This document shows positions 6,888 through 11,588 of a DNA stretch of 11,588 nt, one piece after another (position 1 is the first letter of the stretch; each line of letters starts with the position of its first letter). The translations under genes were made by a program, and so were the position numbers. The DNA is from Bacteroidales bacterium (GTDB lineage: Bacteria > Bacteroidota > Bacteroidia > Bacteroidales > Paludibacteraceae): assembly GCA_900767385.1 (NCBI GenBank), contig CAAFYY010000073.1:1-11588 (forward strand), given 5' to 3'. The notes below the pieces were generated by a model. It was given only the letters and a program-made list of their open reading frames with translations. It was not told the origin of the DNA and searched no databases.

Positions 6888-7907
6888 TTAGAAAATCTCG
6901 CTTTCTCTCTTAGAGTCCTCTTCTGTGGAAATGGTTTTGGACGCCTCGTTAAAAGGCTGACTCAAGCCTTCCTCTTCATCCTCACCTTTGGTATCAATTA
7001 CGAAATCTTCATCGGATTTCTTCTCTTCATCTCCCTGTCCCTCTGTATAGGAAAGAACCTCTTCGCTGTTGGTGGAATTCTCCTCTTCGGCTTCCTCTGC
7101 CAGAGCAAGTTCTTCCATCTCGAGGATCTTGTCGTGGAAAGCCTTGTTGTCTTGGCGCAATTTGCCGAGAAGTTTGACAGCCACGCCCCATAGCTTATAG
7201 TCAAACCAAAGGAAACCGATTATCAAGAAGACGCTGAGCGCCTCGTTGGTCTCTTCGTTAGACATCAAGATGAAATCGTAGGTGCCGTGGGCTAACATCG
7301 GTGCGATGAGGGAGAGAATGAAATAGAGCGGTTTGAGGAGCGAATCCTTGAAAAACGCCTTTGCAAGGAAATAGCCCATAATGATACCGTCGAAGAAATG
7401 GCCGGGAACGGCAAACACAGCGCGACTGTAGGCGATTTCGATGCCGTTTTCGCTGCCGAAGACATAGAGGAAATTCTCCAAGCAGGCAAACGACAAAGCG
7501 ATGATGGCAGCATAGACCACCGCATCAAACGGTTCGTCGAAATCCTTCTGTTTGGTTACAAACAGCATGAAAATCGTCCACTTGGCGAGTTCCTCAACCA
7601 TACCTGCACCCAGATAGGCGTTGCGGAAAGGTGTCGTCTCGAGGTCGATGAAGAAACTGAATAACCAGTGGAGGAGGAGAGTCAACGGAATCGTCAGGAA
7701 GCCGGCAGCGAAAATCTTCATGATCGTCTTGAACGGTTCGGGATTGTCGTCTTCCAAATAGATGGCCACACCAAGAAAGATGACTGGGAATACCGTCATG
7801 AGCAATGTGTAGAGTGGACTATTGATGCCGATGAGCTGATGGCCGAGAAAGGCAAAGGCAATCAGGAGGAAAAAGACGAACTTGCCGGGACGTTTGATGA
7901 CTCTCAT
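6888..7907 (-). CDS. PrsW-family intramembrane metalloprotease with acidic C-terminal tail
   Basis: The protein (339 residues) has about eight hydrophobic segments up to roughly residue 250 and belongs to the PrsW family of membrane-embedded, presumably zinc-dependent proteases. Conserved family motifs are VEELAKW (104-110, the EExxK motif), ACLEN (141-145), VPGHFFDGIIMGYFL (167-181) and HGTYDF (207-212); Glu105, Glu106, His170 and His207 are the likely catalytic or metal-binding residues. In Bacillus, PrsW starts degradation of the anti-sigma factor RsiW, but the substrate in Bacteroidota is not known and no sigma or anti-sigma gene is visible here, so I give no symbol. Residues 262-339 form an unusual polar tail in which about 29 of 78 residues are Asp or Glu, likely disordered and cytosolic. 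The gene stands alone, convergent with trkH and divergent from gap. The ATG at 7907 starts with a short basic segment and then the first membrane helix. Confidence 0.9.
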   Translation of the reverse strand: MRVIKRPGKFVFFLLIAFAFLGHQLIGINSPLYTLLMTVFPVIFLGVAIYLEDDNPEPFKTIMKIFAAGFLTIPLTLLLHWLFSFFIDLETTPFRNAYLGAGMVEELAKWTIFMLFVTKQKDFDEPFDAVVYAAIIALSFACLENFLYVFGSENGIEIAYSRAVFAVPGHFFDGIIMGYFLAKAFFKDSLLKPLYFILSLIAPMLAHGTYDFILMSNEETNEALSVFLIIGFLWFDYKLWGVAVKLLGKLRQDNKAFHDKILEMEELALAEEAEEENSTNSEEVLSYTEGQGDEEKKSDEDFVIDTKGEDEEEGLSQPFNEASKTISTEEDSKRESEIF

Positions 7908-7948
7908 GGATTATTGAGATTAAGTAAAAACCGTATGTTTTAGTGGTG

Positions 7949-7956
7949 CAAAGATA
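7949..7956 (-). promoter_or_regulatory. Candidate -7 promoter element for the PrsW-family gene
   Basis: On the minus strand this reads TATCTTTG, matching TAnnTTTG, about 40 bases upstream of the start codon. The nearest upstream TTTG (complement of 7982-7985) is 25 bases away, longer than usual, so the -33 part is doubtful. Confidence 0.5.
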
Positions 7957-8031
7957 CTTAAAAAACGCTTCAGAAGGGCTGCAAATTCAGAAAATACGAC
8001 TCCTTTCAAATAATAAAATAAAATAGGTGTG

Positions 8032-8051
8032 AAATGATACCACTTTCATTT
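8032..8051. repeat. Inverted repeat overlapping the gap promoter -33 element
   Basis: AAATGA (8032-8037) and TCATTT (8046-8051) form an inverted repeat with an 8-base spacer; its right arm overlaps the TTTG at 8049-8052. Such a position would suit a repressor or activator site, but the arms are only 6 bases in an AT-rich region, so chance is quite possible. Confidence 0.3.
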
Positions 8052-8080
8052 GTTTTGTACGAAAAAATAGACTAACTTTG
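8049..8080 (+). promoter_or_regulatory. Promoter of gap
   Basis: TTTG at 8049-8052 and TAACTTTG at 8073-8080, with a 20-base spacer, match the Bacteroidota promoter consensus. The expected start near 8086 gives a leader of about 40 bases, very A-rich just before the ATG and with no Shine-Dalgarno sequence, as is usual for strongly expressed genes of this phylum. Confidence 0.75.
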
Positions 8081-8128
8081 CAGCACTTTTTATACACCGA
8101 AAAATACTAAATAAAAAACTATAAAATC

Positions 8129-9127
8129 ATGGTAAAATTAGGTATCAACGGTTTCGGTCGCATTGGTCGCAATGTGTTCCGTGCTGTATTTGAGAACTTC
8201 TCACAAGACATTGAAGTTGTAGGTATTAACGACTTGCTTGAGCCAGAATATCTCGCTTACATGCTCAAATACGACTCAGTTCATGGTCGTTTCAATGGTT
8301 CTATCGAAGTAAAAGACGGCAACTTGGTTGTCAATGGCAAAACCATCCGTCTCACTGCCGAAAAAGAACCAGCTAACTTGAAATGGAACGAAGTAGACGC
8401 TGATGTTGTTATCGAATCAACAGGCTTCTTCTTGACAGACGAACTCGCTCGCGCTCACCGCACAGCAGGTGCTAAGAAAGTCATCATGTCTGCTCCTTCA
8501 AAAGACGCTACCCCAATGTTTGTTTATGGTGTAAACCACAAAGAATACAAAGGTCAGGACATCATCTCTAATGCTTCTTGCACCACCAACTGCTTGGCTC
8601 CTGTAGTAAAAGTTCTCCACGAGAACTTCGGCGTTGTCAAAGGCTTGATGACCACTGTTCACGCTGCTACTGCAACCCAGAAAACCGTTGACGGTCCTTC
8701 AAAGAAAGACTGGCGCGGCGGTCGTGGTATCCTCGAGAACATCATCCCTTCTTCAACCGGTGCTGCTAAAGCTGTAGGTAAAGTATTGCCAGCTATGGCA
8801 GGCAAATTGACAGGTATGTCAATGCGTGTTCCTACTTCTGATGTTTCTGTAGTCGACCTCACCGTCGTTCTCGAGAAACCAGCTAACATGGAAGCTATCT
8901 GCAAAGCTATGAAAGCTGCTTCAGAAGGCGAATTGAAAGGTATCTTGGCTTACACCGACGAAGCTGTCGTTGCTACCGACTTCCGTCACTGCCCAAATAC
9001 TTCTATCTTCGACGCAACAGCATCAATCTCTTTGGATGACAACTTCGCTAAAATCGTATCATGGTACGACAACGAATGGGGTTATTCAAACAAACTCTGT
9101 GAAATGGCTCGCTATATCACAAAATAA
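8129..9127 (+). CDS. gap: Glyceraldehyde-3-phosphate dehydrogenase, type I
   Basis: This cytosolic glycolytic/gluconeogenic enzyme oxidises and phosphorylates glyceraldehyde-3-phosphate to 1,3-bisphosphoglycerate with NAD+. All 332 residues are present, normal for the family. The NAD-binding motif GINGFGRIGRN covers residues 5-15, with Asn34-Asp35 at the end of the second strand favouring NAD over NADP. The active site SNASCTTNCLAPV (148-160) carries catalytic Cys151, and His178 in HAATATQ (178-184) is the general base. TVDGPSKKDWRGGRG (186-200) and the C-terminal SWYDNEWGYSNK (311-322) are also conserved. Codon use is strongly biased to GCT, GTT and AAA, unlike dxs-trkA-trkH, and fits very high expression. 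It has its own promoter upstream and a strong intrinsic terminator downstream, so it is probably transcribed alone. Its substrate is also a substrate of the DXS encoded nearby, but no co-regulation is visible. Confidence 0.98.
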   Translation: MVKLGINGFGRIGRNVFRAVFENFSQDIEVVGINDLLEPEYLAYMLKYDSVHGRFNGSIEVKDGNLVVNGKTIRLTAEKEPANLKWNEVDADVVIESTGFFLTDELARAHRTAGAKKVIMSAPSKDATPMFVYGVNHKEYKGQDIISNASCTTNCLAPVVKVLHENFGVVKGLMTTVHAATATQKTVDGPSKKDWRGGRGILENIIPSSTGAAKAVGKVLPAMAGKLTGMSMRVPTSDVSVVDLTVVLEKPANMEAICKAMKAASEGELKGILAYTDEAVVATDFRHCPNTSIFDATASISLDDNFAKIVSWYDNEWGYSNKLCEMARYITK

Positions 9128-9158
9128 TTTGAGAACATAACTCTTCAAATCATATAAG

Positions 9159-9187
9159 AAACTCCTGGGATTTCCTGGGAGTTTTTT
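9159..9187 (+). terminator. Intrinsic terminator of gap
   Basis: An 11-bp stem (9159-9169 with 9174-9184, including two G-T pairs) and a 4-base loop ATTT are followed by a run of six T (9182-9187). It begins 31 bases after the gap stop codon. Confidence 0.88.
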
Positions 9188-9290
9188 GTTTCCAGAGGCT
9201 CAGAATCCCATCGGCTGAGAGTCGTTCTGATGGCAGATTCACAAATCTTTCTTTCAGTGCATCAAAAAATGAATTATAGACCCTAAGGAA
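9188..9290. other. Gene-free spacer between gap terminator and etf promoter, with overlapping inverted repeats
   Basis: The gap-to-etfB interval is 300 bases. Besides the terminator, promoter and etfB leader listed separately, this part shows no coding potential. Several short inverted repeats overlap around 9199-9233: CTCAG (9199-9203) with CTGAG (9215-9219), CAGAA (9201-9205) with TTCTG (9225-9229), and CCATC (9208-9212) with GATGG (9229-9233). They cannot all form together. I know no family that fits. Confidence 0.3.
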
Positions 9291-9322
9291 TTTGTTTTTC
9301 TCGGTAAAAATGTTTATCTTTG
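9291..9322 (+). promoter_or_regulatory. Promoter of the etfB-etfA-acyl-CoA dehydrogenase operon
   Basis: TTTG at 9291-9294 and TATCTTTG at 9315-9322, separated by 20 bases, match the Bacteroidota promoter consensus. Spacing is identical to that of the dxs and gap promoters in this window, which supports all three. Confidence 0.75.
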
Positions 9323-9328
9323 CACCGC

Positions 9329-9427
9329 TAAAAATGTTCCTTGGCGTTTTGTGCGGAATAGTCTATGAGGCTTTTCCCGCAGAGCAGAGGGCTACAAAAA
9401 ATGTAGTAAAATCTTAACTAAGAAAAT
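9329..9427 (+). promoter_or_regulatory. Leader of the etf operon with two possible hairpins
   Basis: From the predicted transcription start near 9329 to the etfB ATG are about 100 bases, longer than the gap leader. TGCGG (9352-9356) can pair with CCGCA (9377-9381), and CTACA (9392-9396) pairs with TGTAG (9402-9406) around an AAAAA loop, 21 bases before the ATG. The second hairpin is close enough to affect ribosome loading. No known riboswitch or leader peptide was recognised. Confidence 0.35.
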
Positions 9428-10297
9428 ATGAGTTTAAAAATTGTGGTGCTTGCAAAACAAGTACCGGACACCCGTAACGTGGGCAAAGATGCAATGACTC
9501 CAGAAGGTACAGTAAACCGTGCTGCGCTTCCTGCAATCTTCAACCCTGAAGATTTGAATGCTTTGGAACAGGCATTGCGTCTTAAAGACCAAAATCCTGG
9601 CTCTACAGTAAGTATCTTGACTATGGGACCTGGCAGAGCTGCAGATGTAATCCGTGAAGGCCTCTTCCGCGGCGCTGACAACGGCTATCTCCTTAGTGAC
9701 AGAGCTTTTGCTGGTGCTGACACTTTGGCTACCTCTTATGCGCTCGCAACAGCCATTCAAAAAATCGGCATGCCAGACGTTATCATTGGCGGCCGTCAGG
9801 CTATCGATGGTGATACCGCTCAAGTAGGTCCACAGGTTGCTGAGAAACTTGGATTGACCCAAATCACATATGCCGAGGAAATCCTCAGCTGCAAAGACGG
9901 ACGAGTAACCGTTCGCCGTCATATCGATGGTGGTGTAGAGGTTGTTGAAGGTCCGCTTCCAATCGTTATCACCGTCAATGGCAGCGCTGCTCCTTGCCGT
10001 CCTCGCAACGCAAAACTTCTCCTGAAGTACAAACGTGCTATGGCGCCAATGGAAATGCCAGAAAATCTTCCTTACGCCGAAGAATATCAAAAGAAACCTT
10101 ACCTCACCCTCACACAATGGAGCACTGCCGACATCAATGCTGATCTCCAGCAATGCGGTCTCTCTGGCTCTCCAACCAAGGTGAAGAATGTGGAGAATAT
10201 CGTGTTCCAAGCCAAAGAGTCCAAGACTCTCACTGCTTCTGACGGCGATATCGACGGTTTGATGAAAGAACTTCTTGCTAACCATACAATCGGATAA
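9428..10297 (+). CDS. etfB: Electron transfer flavoprotein beta subunit (NADH-linked/bifurcating type suspected)
   Basis: EtfB forms a heterodimer with EtfA and passes electrons from or to acyl-CoA dehydrogenases. The protein has 289 residues. Features include KQVPDT (10-15) at the N-terminus, INPEDLNALE-like IFNPEDLNALE (37-47), LLSDRAFAGADTLATS (88-103), the nucleotide-binding GRQAIDGDTAQVGP (122-135), ITYAEE (146-151) and GLSGSPTKV (244-252). The KQVPDT and DGDTAQVGP forms resemble clostridial electron-bifurcating EtfB, which binds a second FAD here; in mitochondrial EtfB, which binds AMP, this loop differs (DDDCNQTG). I infer the bifurcating-type subgroup from this resemblance only. ATG at 9428 follows an A-rich stretch. 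EtfA begins 4 bases after the stop. Codon use is the highly expressed type, as in gap. Confidence 0.95.
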   Translation: MSLKIVVLAKQVPDTRNVGKDAMTPEGTVNRAALPAIFNPEDLNALEQALRLKDQNPGSTVSILTMGPGRAADVIREGLFRGADNGYLLSDRAFAGADTLATSYALATAIQKIGMPDVIIGGRQAIDGDTAQVGPQVAEKLGLTQITYAEEILSCKDGRVTVRRHIDGGVEVVEGPLPIVITVNGSAAPCRPRNAKLLLKYKRAMAPMEMPENLPYAEEYQKKPYLTLTQWSTADINADLQQCGLSGSPTKVKNVENIVFQAKESKTLTASDGDIDGLMKELLANHTIG

Positions 10298-10301
10298 TAC
10301 C

Positions 10302-11321
10302 ATGAATAACGTATTTGTATACTGCGAATTAGAAGGCACACAAGTTGCCGAAGTAAGCTTGGAACTCCTTACCAAGGGTCGCAAACTTGCTAATCAGTTA
10401 GGTGTTCAGCTTGAAGCTATCTGTGCCGGACACAATATTAAGGAAGTAGGTAAACAAGTTTTCAAATTTGGCGTTGATAAACTCCATATCTTCGATGCTG
10501 AAGGCTTGTTCCCATATACATCAAAACCTCACACCTCTATCCTCGTCAACCTCTTCAAACAAGAGAAACCACAGATCTGCCTCATGGGCGCTACCGTTAT
10601 CGGCCGCGACCTCGGTCCACGCGTTTCTTCTGCTCTGCACTCTGGCCTTACCGCTGACTGTACCTCTTTGGAGATTGGTCCATACGACGACAAGAAGAGC
10701 GGCAAACACTTTGACAACCTCCTCTACCAAATCCGTCCTGCTTTCGGTGGTAACATCGTAGCAACCATCGTTAACCCTGAGAACCGCCCACAGATGGCTA
10801 CTGTTCGCAGCGGCGTAATGAAGATGGAAGTTCTCGACGAGAACTACAAAGGCGAGACCATCATGGAAGACGTTGCCAAATTCGTTCCTGAGACTGACTA
10901 CGTAGTCAAAGTTCTTGAGCGTCATGTAGAAGCTGCCAAGAATAACCTCAAAGGTGCTCCAATCATCATTGCCGGTGGTTACGGCATGGGCAGCAAAGAA
11001 GGCTTTGATATGCTCTATGACTTGGCAAAAGAGATTCACGGTGAGGTAGGCGCAAGCCGTGCCGCTGTCGATGCTGGCTTCGCTCCACACGACCTCCAAA
11101 TCGGTCAAACCGGTGTAACCGTTCGCCCAAAAGTTTATATCGCTTGCGGTATCAGCGGTGCTATCCAACACGTTGCCGGCATGAAAGAAAGTGGCATCAT
11201 CATCAGCATCAACAACGATGAGAACGCTCCTATCAACACCATCGCCGACTACATCATCAACGGCACTGTTGAAGAGGTTATCCCTAAGATGATTAAATAT
11301 TATAAACAAAACAGTAAGTAA
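10302..11321 (+). CDS. etfA: Electron transfer flavoprotein alpha subunit
   Basis: EtfA binds FAD in its C-terminal domain and completes the EtfAB electron carrier. From the ATG at 10302 it has 339 residues; the reading frame extends upstream into etfB but the ATG gives the usual N-terminus (MNNVFVYCELEG) and a clean 4-base gap. Residues 1-200 make the N-terminal alpha/beta domain (GATVIGRDLGPRVSSAL, 96-112). The FAD domain shows GGYGMGSKEGF (225-235), GASRAAVDAGF (250-260) with Arg253, IGQTGVTVRPKVYIACGISG (267-286), IQHVAGM (288-294) and NNDENAPI (304-311), all hallmarks of the family. It lies between etfB and an acyl-CoA dehydrogenase gene that starts 12 bases after its stop, the expected redox partner. 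Confidence 0.97.
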   Translation: MNNVFVYCELEGTQVAEVSLELLTKGRKLANQLGVQLEAICAGHNIKEVGKQVFKFGVDKLHIFDAEGLFPYTSKPHTSILVNLFKQEKPQICLMGATVIGRDLGPRVSSALHSGLTADCTSLEIGPYDDKKSGKHFDNLLYQIRPAFGGNIVATIVNPENRPQMATVRSGVMKMEVLDENYKGETIMEDVAKFVPETDYVVKVLERHVEAAKNNLKGAPIIIAGGYGMGSKEGFDMLYDLAKEIHGEVGASRAAVDAGFAPHDLQIGQTGVTVRPKVYIACGISGAIQHVAGMKESGIIISINNDENAPINTIADYIINGTVEEVIPKMIKYYKQNSK

Positions 11322-11333
11322 TTCTTTCCGAAA

Positions 11334-11588
11334 ATGGCAAACTATTATTCTGAAATACCTGAACTCAAGTTTCATCTCAACAACCCCTTGATGGAGCGCA
11401 TCTGCCAACTCAAGGAAAGAGATTACAGAGATAAAGACAACTATGCTGATGCACCTATCGACTACGCTGACGCTATCGATTCATACGATAAAGTGTTGGA
11501 CGTTGTTGGCGACATCACAGCAAATATCATCGCACCTAACGCTGAAGGCGTTGACGCAGAAGGTCCTCATTGTCACGACGGTCGCGTA
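11334..11588 (+). CDS. Acyl-CoA dehydrogenase, N-terminal part (runs off the right edge)
   Basis: Only the first 85 residues are inside the window. The sequence (ELKFHLNNPLMERIC at 10-24, APIDYADAIDSYDKVLDVVG at 40-59, IIAPNAEGVDAEGP at 64-77) resembles the start of the long acyl-CoA dehydrogenases found in Bacteroidota, which from general knowledge carry an N-terminal extension before the usual fold and run to about 560-600 residues. DYADAIDSYDKVLDVVGDI would be the first helix of the dehydrogenase domain, and the IIAPNAE segment matches the common 'apxaxexd' pattern. The active-site base and FAD-binding residues lie outside the window. Position directly after etfB-etfA, 12 bases from the etfA stop, supports a flavin dehydrogenase that exchanges electrons with that ETF. 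Substrate chain length cannot be judged. Confidence 0.82.
   Translation, partial: MANYYSEIPELKFHLNNPLMERICQLKERDYRDKDNYADAPIDYADAIDSYDKVLDVVGDITANIIAPNAEGVDAEGPHCHDGRV

Noticed and set aside
9329..9427. Known riboswitch in the etf leader
   Set aside because: I compared it by eye with thiamine, flavin (FMN) and cobalamin motifs and saw none of their conserved cores.
10275..10301. Upstream extension of etfA to a TTG codon inside etfB
   Set aside because: The ATG at 10302 gives the standard EtfA N-terminus and a 4-base gap from etfB; the extra nine residues resemble nothing in the family.
9434..10384. A 316-codon open frame antisense to etfB
   Set aside because: It lies wholly over the clear etfB/etfA genes, has no promoter-like sequence of its own and an implausible composition.
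10521..11408. A 295-codon open frame antisense to etfA
   Set aside because: Shadow of etfA; no domain seen and the sense frame has all FAD-binding motifs.
1..11588. Mobile element, phage, CRISPR or defence island
   Set aside because: No transposase, integrase, repeat-spacer array, tRNA or toxin-antitoxin pair was seen; all genes are core metabolic, transport or proteolytic families.

Overview
The window looks like ordinary core chromosome of an anaerobic member of the Bacteroidota, most likely Bacteroidales and possibly Prevotellaceae; the genus cannot be fixed from sequence alone. The clues are promoters of the Bacteroides type (TTTG, about 20 bases, then TAnnTTTG) ahead of three genes, near absence of Shine-Dalgarno sequences, AT-rich leaders, and gene families typical of that group: an exported C69 dipeptidase, a dxs-trkA-trkH cluster, and etfB-etfA followed by an acyl-CoA dehydrogenase with a long N-terminus.

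Layout. Positions 1-1792 (minus strand) hold a small ABM-domain protein followed after 18 bases by a secreted C69 dipeptidase that runs off the left edge. A divergent intergenic region (1793-2053) carries a candidate promoter on each side and three short hairpins. Positions 2054-6782 (plus strand) form a tight three-gene operon: dxs (first step of the MEP isoprenoid pathway), trkA (4-base overlap) and trkH (11-base gap), the last two making a Trk potassium uptake system. A bidirectional hairpin separates it from a convergent PrsW-type membrane protease with an acidic tail (6888-7907, minus). Positions 8129-9127 hold gap (glyceraldehyde-3-phosphate dehydrogenase), with its own promoter and a strong intrinsic terminator. 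Positions 9428-11588 hold etfB, etfA and the start of an acyl-CoA dehydrogenase gene, behind a promoter and a roughly 100-base leader with possible hairpins.

How they fit together. Gap and the etf/acyl-CoA dehydrogenase cluster belong to central energy metabolism. The EtfB sequence resembles the NADH-linked, electron-bifurcating group seen in clostridia, so the cluster may couple acyl-CoA/enoyl-CoA chemistry to NADH and a low-potential acceptor. Codon use splits the window: the dipeptidase and dxs-trkA-trkH favour C-ending codons, while gap and etfBA favour GCT, GTT and AAA, as expected for highly expressed genes.

I found no tRNA, rRNA, CRISPR array, insertion sequence, phage gene or defence system, and no clearly novel system. 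The findings below are second-look items of modest interest.
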